This document shows positions 8,061 to 17,344 of a stretch of DNA of 64,000 nt, piece by piece. Within the stretch, counting starts at the first letter, position 1. Each line of letters begins with the position of its first letter. This DNA comes from Leifsonia sp. EB41 (GTDB lineage: Bacteria > Actinomycetota > Actinomycetes > Actinomycetales > Microbacteriaceae). A program made the position numbers and the translations under genes. A model generated the notes under the pieces. The model worked only from the letters and a program-made list of their open reading frames with translations, was not told the origin of the DNA and did not search any database. Location: positions 2,790,001 to 2,854,000 of the forward strand of contig NZ_JBGCCJ010000001.1 of NCBI RefSeq assembly GCF_041262565.1, given 5' to 3'.

Positions 8061-8433
8061 AACAGGCAGCAACCCGCGGCGTGGTCACTACGGACTACCC
8101 CCGTTCGGGGGTAGCGTGCGGCACCAGATGGAACGGCTGATTCTTACCCCGGTTGCCGAGGTCCTGGGCTCGCGATTCGAGACAGGACAGCGGTGACACA
8201 TCGTGGCTGAGACTCCCGAACTTCAGAGTCGAAGTCACCTCTCCATCGCTGAACGCGGAGGACGTCGCCCCGAGAGTTCCATTCGCGACGCCCATCCGTA
8301 CGAACATCCTCCCTTCACGAGCTGAGCTGCCGCGCACCCTCGCGGCTGGAAAGACGGAATTCTGACGGGTCCTCTCGGACTCGAACCCGAGCCTTCGCAG
8401 TAGCCACCTCCATGCAAGGAAGGTTGTGATCTC
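8061..8433. other. Intergenic stretch between excisionase and sigma-like genes
   Basis: These 373 nt carry a strong hairpin at 8095-8114 and then no convincing gene. Near the right end two small stems resemble tRNA arms on the minus strand but do not form a cloverleaf. The promoter of the sigma-like gene must lie here; no clear consensus boxes are visible. Confidence 0.45.
8095..8114 (+). terminator. Hairpin after the excisionase unit
   Basis: CTACCCCC (8095-8102) and GGGGGTAG (8107-8114) form a perfect 8-bp stem with loop GTTC. There is no U-tract, so termination is probable but not certain. It may separate the int/xis control unit from the transfer genes. Confidence 0.5.
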
Positions 8434-9180
8434 GTGGCTGGAGGAATTCAAGTCGGCAGCAGGGCGGATGCCCGCATAGCGGAGCTCATCCGTGAAGTCG
8501 ACACCCTGCGCAGTTTCGTCGTCTACAGCATTGGACGACGGCACTCGCTGGATCCCGATGATGTGATGCAGCAGATCCGTGAATCGGTCTGGCGCCGCAG
8601 CAGTACCTACGACCCGAAATCGGGAACGCCGAACGCGTTCGTGTTCGGTGTCGCCCGCAACGTCCTGCGCAACGAACTGCGCAGGCACATCCCGCTCTAC
8701 ATGGGCCACTGGGACCAATTCGAGTCCCTCGTCCAACCGGACGCACTAACCCTGCTCATCGAACGGTACGACGTCGGTCGGTGGATGAAGCTCGTCGCGG
8801 AGTTCGTCCCACCACGCGACTGGGCTGTCGTGGGCGAGATCGCGCTGGCCGACGGCGACGCCGAGCGCGTCGGGCTCGAACGCGACCTCTCCATTCGCAG
8901 CGTCCGAACGATCCGCGATCGGGTATTCCTGACCGCCAGCACCGTTCGCGCTGCTCTCGCAGCTGTAGATGCGGACCTCCCCATGACCGGACCGGTGATC
9001 GTACGGTGCATCCCCGATCAGGGCGGCATCCGCGAGGTCGCCAGGATGCTCGGCGACAGTTCGGAGGCAATCGCCAAGAAGCTGGACATCCACCCCGGCT
9101 CGGCCCGAGCAAGGATCGCCCAAGCCAAACGACTGGTCTACATCGCCCACACCGTGATGCGCCAGGAGCAGGCCGCATGA
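8434..9180 (+). CDS. ECF-sigma-like transcription factor of the conjugative element
   Basis: A 248-residue protein resembling a sigma-70 family factor. Residues about 10-85 match region 2: LDPDDVMQQIRESVWRRSSTYDPKSGTPNAFVFGVARNVLRNELRR. The C-terminus holds a region 4-like helix-turn-helix, REVARMLGDSSEAIAKKLDIHPGSA. A second similar stretch, DWAVVGEIALADGDAERVGLERDLSI, occurs in the middle, so the layout has two HTH units. The GTG start at 8434 has GGAAGG 9 nt upstream. Its stop overlaps the hydrolase start (ATGA), tying it to the secretion operon. It may direct RNA polymerase to element-specific promoters; the shared motif upstream of three transfer operons is a candidate target. That link is inferred. 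Confidence 0.75.
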   Translation: MAGGIQVGSRADARIAELIREVDTLRSFVVYSIGRRHSLDPDDVMQQIRESVWRRSSTYDPKSGTPNAFVFGVARNVLRNELRRHIPLYMGHWDQFESLVQPDALTLLIERYDVGRWMKLVAEFVPPRDWAVVGEIALADGDAERVGLERDLSIRSVRTIRDRVFLTASTVRAALAAVDADLPMTGPVIVRCIPDQGGIREVARMLGDSSEAIAKKLDIHPGSARARIAQAKRLVYIAHTVMRQEQAA

Positions 9181-10277
9181 TCGGGGTCGGAGCCGCGGCC
9201 CAGGCGCTCGCCCATCCGAAGACGACGCGGAACCTCCTGATCGTCGCGATGGTCGTCCTGCTGGTGGTCCCGGTGGGGCTTGTCGCCCTGCCGGTCACCA
9301 TGGTCCTCGCCATGGGCCCCAGCTCGGCCGCCGGAACCGGAGGAGCGTGCGGCGGGTCTGCTCCTGCCGTCGCCTCGGGTCAAACCGTCGACGGGTATGG
9401 GCCGGACCAGTTGAAGGTTGCCTCGACGATCATCACCGTCGGCCAGGAGTTGAACGTCCCACCGCATGGTCAGGTCCTCGCGTTGATGGTGGCCATGGGG
9501 GAGTCCGGGCTTCGCAACCTGAACCATGGCGACGCGGTCGACAACACGACGATCGGCGTTTTCCAGCAGGGCGTCGGCTACGGCAGCATCGAAAAGCGCA
9601 TGGACCCGGCCACTGCGGCGGGCGCGTTCTACATACGGATGCTGGCGGTGGCGGACTGGCAGACCGCCGCCCCGACCCTGGTGGCCAATGCCGTCCAGAT
9701 CAACGCGGACCCGAACCACTACACACCGTTCTGGACCCCGGCACAGCACGTTCTGATCGCCCTGACCGGCACCGCCACGAGCACCTGCCAGGTGCCGGCC
9801 GACGCCAAAGCGGCCGCAGCGGCGTTGGTCGCCGACATGCAGGTGGGGAAGCTGACCTTCCTCGAGCCGAGGTACCAGCAGCAAGTGATCAACATGGCCG
9901 ACGGCACCGCCACCCCGGAGTGCACCGTCGACGCTCGTGTCCTGCAGCTGATCGTCGTCGCAGCCCAGGCCTTTCAGAGCGTCGGGGTGAGCGACCTCAA
10001 CCGACGCTGCACCGGCATGACCCCGGGAGCGGGCACCGCGTCCGCGCACTGGAAGGGCAAAGCCGTCGACTTCTACGCCCTCAATCATCGCTCCCTCACC
10101 GGATCCGATGACCTCTCCCTACAGCTGATCCACGTCCTGGACCCTTACGCCCCGCACGGATCCAGCCTCGGCCAAAGCGACTGCCGAGCCCGGGCCAAAG
10201 CGCACACCGGGCTGCTGCTGAACTTCACCGACGCCTTTCCCGATACCTGCACACACCAGCACATCCAGGTGCCCTGA
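9177..10277 (+). CDS. Secreted two-domain cell-wall hydrolase (VirB1-like)
   Basis: A 366-residue protein with one N-terminal membrane anchor (LLIVAMVVLLVVPVGLVAL) and an exported part with two apparent enzymatic regions. Residues about 75-160 resemble a lytic transglycosylase/goose-lysozyme fold, with Glu in MVAMGESGLRN and the GVFQQ motif. Residues about 275-366 resemble a D,D-carboxypeptidase/endopeptidase fold of the M15 type, with HWKGKAVDFYALN and the terminal HQHIQV. It would open peptidoglycan locally so that the conjugation channel can assemble. It begins within the sigma gene's stop codon and precedes a lipoprotein gene with its own promoter element. Confidence 0.78.
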   Translation: MIGVGAAAQALAHPKTTRNLLIVAMVVLLVVPVGLVALPVTMVLAMGPSSAAGTGGACGGSAPAVASGQTVDGYGPDQLKVASTIITVGQELNVPPHGQVLALMVAMGESGLRNLNHGDAVDNTTIGVFQQGVGYGSIEKRMDPATAAGAFYIRMLAVADWQTAAPTLVANAVQINADPNHYTPFWTPAQHVLIALTGTATSTCQVPADAKAAAAALVADMQVGKLTFLEPRYQQQVINMADGTATPECTVDARVLQLIVVAAQAFQSVGVSDLNRRCTGMTPGAGTASAHWKGKAVDFYALNHRSLTGSDDLSLQLIHVLDPYAPHGSSLGQSDCRARAKAHTGLLLNFTDAFPDTCTHQHIQVP

Positions 10278-10282
10278 GAAAC

Positions 10283-10329
10283 GAATTTCCGATTTGCGCG
10301 TCAAAACTCGCCCCGACACACAACGTGTA
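10283..10329 (+). promoter_or_regulatory. Shared transfer-promoter element, copy A (lipoprotein/secretion operon)
   Basis: A 47-nt element running from GAATTTCC to ACACAACGTGTA. GTCAAAA (10300-10306) is followed by exactly 17 nt and CGTGTA (10324-10329), a -35/-10-like pair. The same element with the same spacing occurs in inverse orientation before the relaxase gene, and ACACAACGTGTA recurs before ssb. Translation of the next gene starts 36 nt further on. Confidence 0.65.
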
Positions 10330-10364
10330 GGTGAAGGGCGCATACGAAACCGAGGTGAACCACG

Positions 10365-11015
10365 ATGAACAAGAAACTGATCGCACTCGCAGCCCTCCTC
10401 CCATGCCTGGCCCTGGCCGGCTGCGTCAGCCCTGCTGCACCAGCCCGAGACCGCTCCTTCACGACCGTGGCACCCGCCGCAACTCCGACAGCGGATCCGA
10501 CCATGCCCATCGCCGACGGCATCGTGGACACCGTGTGGGTCGAAGTATTCGGCGGCACCACCTTCACCGCCAAGACCGGCTGCAAATGCACGCTCCCCGG
10601 CACCGCAGCCGAACTCTTCCCGGCCAGCACACCGGTGCTGTTCCTGAAGGTCACCCTCACGGGCGAGTGGAAGCCATCGCAAGGCAACCAGACCACCCAG
10701 GACGTCACCGGCACCACTCTCAAGGGAACCCAGTTCGACGGCCGACCAGAGCCCGCCGTCCTGGACACCGCCGACGGACCTGCCGCTGCGAAAGCCGCCG
10801 GACTGCCGTGGCTTCCCGGCGGCCTCTTCCACGGCAAGACGGACTGGACCATCCAGAACAACAAAGGCCGCTCCTTCGCCGCCGCCTTCTACCTCCCGGC
10901 CGGCGTCGACCGTCTCGTCCTCACCGTCGACGTCCCGTCCGAAGGACAAGCCACCCACCTCTTCGTGACCCTCCCGGAAGCCGCTGTCCGAGCCTCGACC
11001 GCGAGCGGGGAGTGA
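10365..11015 (+). CDS. Conjugation-associated lipoprotein
   Basis: A 216-residue lipoprotein. The signal peptide MNKKLIALAALLPCLALAGC ends in the lipobox LAGC, so Cys20 would be lipidated and the mature part anchored outside the membrane. The exported domain (about 45-216) is beta-rich and contains a second conserved-looking KTGCKCTLPGT segment. GAGGTGA lies just before the ATG. It is the first gene after promoter element A and precedes the channel genes. It may act as a surface scaffold or VirB7/VirB8-like component; no family is recognised with certainty. Confidence 0.75.
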   Translation: MNKKLIALAALLPCLALAGCVSPAAPARDRSFTTVAPAATPTADPTMPIADGIVDTVWVEVFGGTTFTAKTGCKCTLPGTAAELFPASTPVLFLKVTLTGEWKPSQGNQTTQDVTGTTLKGTQFDGRPEPAVLDTADGPAAAKAAGLPWLPGGLFHGKTDWTIQNNKGRSFAAAFYLPAGVDRLVLTVDVPSEGQATHLFVTLPEAAVRASTASGE

Positions 11016-11021
11016 ACCCCA

Positions 11022-11183
11022 ATGGACCTCGTCAACACCCTGCTCGGCCTGCTGGCCATCATCTGTCTCTGCCTCGCAGGAATCGCCGCCTCCGGCTACC
11101 TCGCCGCCAAACGACTCAACGACGCACCTGCCAACGAACCAACCACCCCCGACCGCACCGATGAGAGGAACACCGAATCATGA
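11022..11183 (+). CDS. Small single-span membrane protein
   Basis: A 53-residue protein: a hydrophobic helix (LLGLLAIICLCLAGIAASGYLAA) followed by a short charged tail ending in EERNTES-like residues. It starts with ATG 7 nt after the lipoprotein stop, and its stop overlaps the next start (ATGA). The gene order is tight, which supports reality despite the small size. It is probably a minor channel component. Confidence 0.65.
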   Translation: MDLVNTLLGLLAIICLCLAGIAASGYLAAKRLNDAPANEPTTPDRTDERNTES

Positions 11184-11503
11184 ACGCACTCAACGAAGCC
11201 CTGGTCACCGTCCACGCACGCATCGTCACCGTCGCCGCGGTACCGAACCCGAGCCCGGACTTCTCGGGTCCCGGCGTCGGAGCCCTGCAGGCGATTGCCA
11301 ACGTCGTATTCGCGATCGTGCTCATCCTCGCCATCATCGGCGGCCTGATTGCGGCCGGGTTCATCGTCGTCGGCCACATCTCCAGCAACGGGCGCGTCCA
11401 GAAGGCCGGCATCGTCGGCCTGATCAGCTGCATCGCCGGAGTCGCCGTCGCCGGCGGCATCGCCGGGCTGATCAACTGGGGCCAGTCGCTGCACGTGGCG
11501 TGA
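11180..11503 (+). CDS. DUF6112/VirB2-like small membrane protein
   Basis: A 107-residue protein with two hydrophobic helices (IANVVFAIVLILAIIGGLIAAGFIVVG and AGIVGLISCIAGVAVAGGIAGLI) separated by a short basic loop, SSNGRVQKAG. This is the architecture of TrbC/VirB2 pilins and of the DUF6112 family found in actinobacterial conjugation clusters. It overlaps the preceding gene by 4 nt and lies immediately before the VirB6-like gene. It is probably a pilin-like or inner-membrane channel subunit. Confidence 0.75.
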   Translation: MNALNEALVTVHARIVTVAAVPNPSPDFSGPGVGALQAIANVVFAIVLILAIIGGLIAAGFIVVGHISSNGRVQKAGIVGLISCIAGVAVAGGIAGLINWGQSLHVA

Positions 11504-11508
11504 TCACC

Positions 11509-12552
11509 ATGATCGACATCCTCGCCGCAGCTCCACCGGATCCGTTCACGCCGAACTACGGATGCTTCGTCTCCGATTTCGGCTGCCAAGCCTCGCAAAC
11601 CGTCGCCGGGTTCATGGCCTCCACCATCGTCAACCTCGGCAACTTCATCGCCACGATGATCGCCGGATCGTTCAACACCAACATCGACCAGGGCAGCTGG
11701 AGCATTGCCCACTCGCAGTTCCTGTTCTGGGTGGCCGTCACCGCTCCCGTCATCCTGATCATCGCGCTCGTCCAGATCGGGATCGCGATGATCCTGCAGG
11801 ACTGGGCGCGGATCGGACGCACCGCAGCGGGTGCAGCACTCGCCATCCCCTTCAGCGCGATCTGCGTGTGGGCCATGCAACAGTTCTCCGGCATCACCGA
11901 CAACGTCACCCGCAGTCTTACGACCGCGGCCCAAGGCGGCGACCTCAGCCAGAGTCTGTTGCGCGTGGTCGGCCTGTTCGACCTGCCGAAGCAATCCGCC
12001 AACACAGTCATGCACAGTGCCCAATTCACCCAGGGCGGCGTCATCTTCGTGATGGCGCAGCAAGGTGCCCAAGGCCCTGAAGGCATCGGCGAATACGTCA
12101 TGGCGCTGCTTGTCGTCGGACTGATGATGATCGCCTCCCTCTTCCTGTTCATTGCCATGTCGATCCGCGAATTCGGACTCCTCGCCCTTGCCGCGATGGC
12201 ACCGATCGGGCTGATGATGATCGGCCAACCCAAGCTCACCGCGTGGGCGCAACGCTGGATGAACCTCTCGGTCGGACTGCTGATCGCCAAACCCTTAGCG
12301 GCGGGCGTCGTGCTCCTCGCGGTCGAGCTGACGAAGGCCAGCCTCAGCATCGGCGTGATCCTCGTCGCTGCCGGAGCCGTGATCGCCGCCTCGTTCAGCC
12401 CGCTGTGGGCTACCAAACTCGTCTCCTTCGCGGGAGCCGAAGTCGGCACCGCCCTCCACCACCGGTTCTCGGTCCGCGACCAGTTCTCGCGGGCCTCCAC
12501 TGCTTCCGCGCCCGTCCGCACTGCGGCACGGGTCATCAAGGTTGGGAGATAA
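11509..12552 (+). CDS. VirB6/TrbL-like polytopic channel protein
   Basis: A 347-residue inner-membrane protein with about six hydrophobic spans (for example SQFLFWVAVTAPVILIIALVQIGIAM, YVMALLVVGLMMIASLFLFIAMS and GVVLLAVELTKASLSIGVILVAA). The position between the pilin-like gene and the SCO6880-like gene, and the hydrophobic pattern, fit the VirB6/TrbL role: lining the DNA and protein path through the membrane. The ATG at 11509 follows the previous stop by 5 nt. The C-terminal tail is basic and cytoplasmic. Confidence 0.8.
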   Translation: MIDILAAAPPDPFTPNYGCFVSDFGCQASQTVAGFMASTIVNLGNFIATMIAGSFNTNIDQGSWSIAHSQFLFWVAVTAPVILIIALVQIGIAMILQDWARIGRTAAGAALAIPFSAICVWAMQQFSGITDNVTRSLTTAAQGGDLSQSLLRVVGLFDLPKQSANTVMHSAQFTQGGVIFVMAQQGAQGPEGIGEYVMALLVVGLMMIASLFLFIAMSIREFGLLALAAMAPIGLMMIGQPKLTAWAQRWMNLSVGLLIAKPLAAGVVLLAVELTKASLSIGVILVAAGAVIAASFSPLWATKLVSFAGAEVGTALHHRFSVRDQFSRASTASAPVRTAARVIKVGR

Positions 12553-12555
12553 CTC

Positions 12556-14088
12556 ATGACCACCTTTACCGCCGACCAGCTCATCACCGACGAGGGCGCA
12601 CCCCGGGTCCGCTTCGCAGCCCGCGAGCGTCGCGGGATTTTCCTCGGCCTCACCTTCATGCAGCTCATGGTCATCGGCGCCGCCGTCGCGATCCTGCTCG
12701 GGACACTATTCGCGGACCCGAACGCACTGTGGGTGATGCTGCCGGTCATCGCTGCGATCACCTTCTTCGCGCTCGCCACCTACCGACGCGAACCCGTCAT
12801 TGTGATCGTCGCCCAGGCCGCCCGCTACGTCCTGCGGGGCATGGCCGGGCAGACCGTATTCCGCCGCGACGTCTGGTTCCGGGTCTCCGTCGCCTCGCTC
12901 AACGTGGGGCATGCACAGATCGCCGCGGCGACCCCGGTCGTGACCTCCAAGTTCCTTCTGCCGGGTGCGCTCGGAGACGTGCAGATCGTTCAGATCCCCG
13001 GTGCCGGCGGATTCATCTACAACGCCCGCGGGCGTCTCGCTTCGGTCACCGTCAGGGTCGGGTCCAAAGCGTGGGCGCTCCGCGATAAGGGCACTCAAGA
13101 GGCCGCCTACGACGGCTTCGTGGAATGGCTCAGCTCCCTGGAGAACCTGCCCGGCATCCGGGAAACCAGCATCCGAATCCGCGTCGACCGGGCATCGTCC
13201 ACCCAGCTGAGGGACTACCTCGTTGCCCGCGAGGGCGATTTCGATCCCCAGGTCAGCGCCGAGCTGCGCGGCGAGTATTGGGCGTTGACGCAGGCGGCGT
13301 CGAAGCGGTCGATGGGGTTCACCAACTACATCACCCTCACCTTCGACACCGCTGCCCTCAACGGCGCCATCCGTGACGCAGGCAAGGGCCTGACCGGGCT
13401 CGCTGCGGTGCTCAAGGAGCGGGTGGCGGGAATTGAGACGTCGATGGAGCATGCCCGGCTCACCCCGGCCGGCTGGCTGACCTCGGATGAGCTCGATGAG
13501 CTGAACGCTCTGTCCGCAGACCCTGTGGCCGCGGCCACCCGCCGTGAGCAGGACTCGAGTGTGGTTACTGCGCCGTCGCCGGTGATGGGGATCGACGAGG
13601 GCTGGGATGCGCTGCGGGTGGACGAGTCCTGGCACCAGACCTTCTGGGTCGCCGAATGGCCCCGCACCGACGTCCGCACCGGATTCCTCGAACCGCTCCT
13701 CTATGCCGGGGACGCGACCCGGGTGATCACCCTGCAGGTGCGGCCGGTGGCGACGCACAAGGCGCTGGCCCAGCTGAATCGAGCCCAGTCGGACATGGAG
13801 ACCGCAGCGACGATCCGGATGAAGCTGTCCTCCCGGATCCCGCTCACTCACCTCCGCGAGGAGGAGGACCTGGCAGTGCGCGAGCACGACCTCGTCGACG
13901 GGTTCGGCGACGTCCAATACCGCGGGTTCGTCACCATCTCCGCCGAGTCCAAGGACGCCCTCGCCAAGGCCCGCACGGACATTGAACAGGCTTCTCACCC
14001 GGCACGGCTCGTATTGGCGTCCATGTCCGGTCAGCAGGCCGCGGGGTTCGTGACCGCGGCGTTGCCGGTGCCGGTGGAAGGGGAGTGA
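12556..14088 (+). CDS. SCO6880-family conjugation protein
   Basis: A 510-residue protein. Two membrane helices near the N-terminus (LGLTFMQLMVIGAAVAILLGTLF and LWVMLPVIAAITFFALATY) resemble a PrgI segment, and the remainder is soluble and matches the SCO6880 family of actinobacterial conjugative elements. In related systems this protein appears to supply the N-terminal membrane half of a VirB4-type assembly, while the next gene supplies the ATPase. Its stop overlaps the next GTG start (GTGA). There is no Walker motif, as expected. Confidence 0.85.
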   Translation: MTTFTADQLITDEGAPRVRFAARERRGIFLGLTFMQLMVIGAAVAILLGTLFADPNALWVMLPVIAAITFFALATYRREPVIVIVAQAARYVLRGMAGQTVFRRDVWFRVSVASLNVGHAQIAAATPVVTSKFLLPGALGDVQIVQIPGAGGFIYNARGRLASVTVRVGSKAWALRDKGTQEAAYDGFVEWLSSLENLPGIRETSIRIRVDRASSTQLRDYLVAREGDFDPQVSAELRGEYWALTQAASKRSMGFTNYITLTFDTAALNGAIRDAGKGLTGLAAVLKERVAGIETSMEHARLTPAGWLTSDELDELNALSADPVAAATRREQDSSVVTAPSPVMGIDEGWDALRVDESWHQTFWVAEWPRTDVRTGFLEPLLYAGDATRVITLQVRPVATHKALAQLNRAQSDMETAATIRMKLSSRIPLTHLREEEDLAVREHDLVDGFGDVQYRGFVTISAESKDALAKARTDIEQASHPARLVLASMSGQQAAGFVTAALPVPVEGE

Positions 14089-15542
14089 GTGCGATGAAGC
14101 CCAACATGGTCATCGGCCGCATCCCCGCGAACGAGAAGCCCGGAGCCAACGGCCGGCACCGCCAGACCACTTCGGCGGATAAGGACTCGAACTGGAAGCT
14201 GCAGACCGCGGAGTTGCCGGCGTCAAAGATGCCGGCCTGGGGGTGGAAGCAACCGCACAACCTGCGTGGCCCACTACGCGCCACCCCACCCGCACACCGC
14301 TGCAGCTCCAAGGTCCTCGGCGGCGCGTACCCGTTCCTGGCCGAGACCGGAGACATCCTCACCGGGGCGTACATCGGCGAGAACCTGCTCTCCCGTGCGC
14401 CGTTCTGCTTCGACCCGTGGGACGCCTATTCCGCCGAGGCCGTTCGCTCTCACTCGGTCGCCATCCTCGGAGTGAAGGGGACCGGGAAGTCGATGCTGGC
14501 GAAGTCCTGGTCCTCCCGGCTGGCGCGGTTGGGGCGGAAGATCGCGGTGCCACACGACCCGAACGGTGAGTGGGTGCGTGTCGCCGCCTATGTCGGGGGC
14601 ACCTCCATCAGCGTCGGGCCTGGTAAAGCGGCCCGGATCAACCTGCTCGATGAAGGGCCACGGGATGCGCTGTTCTCGGATGAGGACTGGAACCAGAACG
14701 TGCTCCAATACCGGCGGGCGACGGTAAAGACGATCATCCGCCGCCTCCGAGAAGGAGGGAACCTGGAACCGGTCGAACACACCGCCCTCGACGTCGCACT
14801 TGACGCCCTCCGCGGGCAGTCCACCGTCACCATTACCCACGTCTACAACCGACTCGTCGACCCCGACGATGCGCTCCCGGTCGAGGTCGCGGAGGCCGGA
14901 CACCGGCTCGCACACTCACTGCGCCGGATGGTGTCCGGCGACCTCACCGGGTTCTTCGACGGACCCTCCACCGTCCGGTTCGACGCCGACGCACCAATGA
15001 TGGTCGTCGACACCTCCGCCCTGAAAGGCGCATCACCCGAAGCTCAGGCGCTCGCCCGGCTCGCGACGGCGAACTGGATCCGCCGCTCCAGCCTCGGTGC
15101 GAACCGGCAAGCTCGGGTCATCATCCACGAAGAAGCCGCGGTCGAGCTCCTCAACGATGTCTCCGGTGGAGACGGCCTGGCCGACAGGGTCGAGGACGAG
15201 AAGGTCGCCCGGCACCTCGGAACCTCCAACTGGTACCTCCTGCACCGAGTCGCGGACCTCGACGCGCTCGGTGACCGCAACAGCGCCCTCCACTCCCGCG
15301 CGCTCGGGCTCCTCGCTGACTGCGAGACCCGGATCTCGTACGCGCAGCACTCCGGAGAGATCGCGCGGTCGCGGGAGATCCTCGGCTGGAACGACACCCA
15401 GGCCGACCTGGTCCGCAAACTTCATAAGGGTGAAGGGCTCTGGCAGATCGGCCAGGACCGGGTCGCGAAGGTCCGCAACATTTGCACCGACTACGAACTC
15501 GGCATCTTCCGCACCGACGCCATGGGCGGTGAACGAGCATGA
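14085..15542 (+). CDS. VirB4-like conjugation ATPase
   Basis: A 485-residue cytoplasmic P-loop ATPase that would power channel assembly and transfer. Walker A is at about 131-138 (GVKGTGKS), preceded by the typical AVRSHSVAIL strand. Walker B is near ARVIIHEEAAVEL, with a strand before the acidic pair. A VirB4/TraC-like arginine region follows. It overlaps the SCO6880-family gene by 4 nt and the coupling protein gene by 4 nt, so the three are translationally coupled. The start may be the GTG at 14085 or the ATG at 14094. Confidence 0.85.
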   Translation: MSAMKPNMVIGRIPANEKPGANGRHRQTTSADKDSNWKLQTAELPASKMPAWGWKQPHNLRGPLRATPPAHRCSSKVLGGAYPFLAETGDILTGAYIGENLLSRAPFCFDPWDAYSAEAVRSHSVAILGVKGTGKSMLAKSWSSRLARLGRKIAVPHDPNGEWVRVAAYVGGTSISVGPGKAARINLLDEGPRDALFSDEDWNQNVLQYRRATVKTIIRRLREGGNLEPVEHTALDVALDALRGQSTVTITHVYNRLVDPDDALPVEVAEAGHRLAHSLRRMVSGDLTGFFDGPSTVRFDADAPMMVVDTSALKGASPEAQALARLATANWIRRSSLGANRQARVIIHEEAAVELLNDVSGGDGLADRVEDEKVARHLGTSNWYLLHRVADLDALGDRNSALHSRALGLLADCETRISYAQHSGEIARSREILGWNDTQADLVRKLHKGEGLWQIGQDRVAKVRNICTDYELGIFRTDAMGGERA

Positions 15543-17344
15543 GAAACCACGGCTCCTCCTGGACCCAACTCGCGCTCTACAGCCTCTTCGCCATCGTCGC
15601 CGCCGGCGCCCTCACCACGGGCATTGCCAGCGCCACCATCACCGCAACGTGCGGCGCGGGGGGCCAGCCGGAGAGCGTGTTCGCGGGCCTCCAATTGGCC
15701 ATCGGCGGCGACCCCAGCGGATTCGCCCTCGATGCCGGATGCACGGCCCCGGTGACCCTGGTCCGAGCCCTCGACGTCCTCGCGGTCCTTCTCCTTCTCA
15801 GCGTGGTGGCGGCAGCGGTTGTTTGGTGGCTGCACTACCGCCAGTCGGATCGACACTTCATCAACGAGCTCCGCGGCCGGGACGGACTCGCAAAGCCTGG
15901 TGAGGTCCGCAAGCACACCTCCGCCCGCACCGCGCTTCATCGCGCCAGGACGCTCCGGCCGTCGTTGGCCTACCCAACACCGTCCGCGGCGGGGTGGAAG
16001 GTCGGCAGCGCCCACGGACAGGACGTCTACGTGTCGATCGAGGACTCGATCGTCGTGGAAGGCGCACCACGCTCCGGCAAGGGCTACCGGTTCATCATCA
16101 ACGCGATCCTCGACTGGGACGGGCCGGTCATCACCACCTCAACCCGTAACGACAACCTCGCAGCCACGATGCGCGAGCGCGCTCGTCTCGGCGATGTCAC
16201 AGTGTTCGACCCGCAGGAACTATCCGGGGTACGGTCGCCGCTTCGCATCTCTCCGGTGACCGGGTGTGAGGAACCGCTCGTCGCCGACCAGCGCGGACAG
16301 GCCATCGTCGCCGGCACCGCTCTCGGGGCATCCAAAACGAACCAGGAATGGGCACAGGTCTCCTCGTCCGTGCTCTCCCGACTGCTGCACGCGGCCGCGG
16401 TGTCGGGCCGCGGCGTCGAGGCCCTCGCCCGCTGGGGCTCCAACCCCCGCCTCGCGCGCGAAGCTGTCAGCGTCCTCGCCAATGAAGGCACGCCGGGCTG
16501 GTCAGAGGATCTCGATGCGATCATCAACGGCGACCAGAAGCTCCTTGCCAACTCGTGGTTCGGTGTCGCTGCCGCCATCCGTCCCCTCGCCATTCCCGCC
16601 ATCCGCAGGGCTATGACACCGGGACCGGGGGAGCAATTCGACCCCGACGCCTTTCTAACCGGATCCAACAGCCTCTACCTCGTCGGCACCGGCGCCGGCG
16701 CCGGCTCCGTCGGCGGATTCCTCGGCGCGATCCTCGACGACATCGTTGAAACCGCCCGCCGCAAAGCCCTCGCCTCACCCGGCTCCCGGCTGGACCCGCC
16801 GCTCGCTTTGATCCTGGACGAGATCGCGAACATGTTCTCCTGGCCAGCGTTGCCGCGGATCATGGCCGACGGCGGCGGTATAGGCATCTCTACCATCGTC
16901 GTCCTCCAAGCGTTGTCCCAAGCGGAGACCGCCTGGTCCCGGTCCGAAGCCGACACGATCTGGTCTGCCGCGACAGCCAAGCTCCTCCTCGGCGGCGCAT
17001 CCGACGTCGACCACCTCCGCGACATCGAAGCCCTGCTCGGCGGCCGACGCATCCACAACACCGGCCACTCGTACAACGACTCCGGATCATCCACCAACAT
17101 CAGCAACGAAAAGGTGCCCGTCATGGCCCTCGACGAAATCCGGCGCATGCCCGAAACCATCGGACTGCTCGCCTACCGAAACCGGCGGGGCATCCTCCTC
17201 GACCTCCGCGGATGGACCGACCGCGAGGACGCGGCCCAGGTGAAGTCCGGCAAGCAGCTCACCGAACTCGACCAGCAGGTCGTGTTCGCCAAACAGTACC
17301 AAGCCGCCGTCGATCGTCGGCACGCAGCAGAGGAGCGGAACTGA
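15539..17344 (+). CDS. VirD4/TraG-type coupling protein
   Basis: A 601-residue type IV coupling protein. Two N-terminal transmembrane helices (LYSLFAIVAAGALTTGIASA and LDVLAVLLLLSVVAAAVVWW) are followed by a cytoplasmic ATPase with Walker A EGAPRSGKGYRF at about 178-189 and Walker B LALILDEIANMF at about 422-433. The TraG/VirD4 signature FDP (VTVFDPQEL) is present. It would bring the relaxase-bound DNA strand to the channel. It overlaps its neighbours by 4 nt and 1 nt and ends the ATPase part of the operon. Confidence 0.93.
   Translation: MRNHGSSWTQLALYSLFAIVAAGALTTGIASATITATCGAGGQPESVFAGLQLAIGGDPSGFALDAGCTAPVTLVRALDVLAVLLLLSVVAAAVVWWLHYRQSDRHFINELRGRDGLAKPGEVRKHTSARTALHRARTLRPSLAYPTPSAAGWKVGSAHGQDVYVSIEDSIVVEGAPRSGKGYRFIINAILDWDGPVITTSTRNDNLAATMRERARLGDVTVFDPQELSGVRSPLRISPVTGCEEPLVADQRGQAIVAGTALGASKTNQEWAQVSSSVLSRLLHAAAVSGRGVEALARWGSNPRLAREAVSVLANEGTPGWSEDLDAIINGDQKLLANSWFGVAAAIRPLAIPAIRRAMTPGPGEQFDPDAFLTGSNSLYLVGTGAGAGSVGGFLGAILDDIVETARRKALASPGSRLDPPLALILDEIANMFSWPALPRIMADGGGIGISTIVVLQALSQAETAWSRSEADTIWSAATAKLLLGGASDVDHLRDIEALLGGRRIHNTGHSYNDSGSSTNISNEKVPVMALDEIRRMPETIGLLAYRNRRGILLDLRGWTDREDAAQVKSGKQLTELDQQVVFAKQYQAAVDRRHAAEERN

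Noticed and set aside
8373-8423. tRNA-like stems on the minus strand, including a CCTTC-CTTGCAT-GGAGG arm that would carry anticodon TGC
   Set aside because: The T-arm-like stem encloses an 8-nt loop with mispairs in the normal register, the spacing is wrong, and no matching 5' acceptor or D arm is present.
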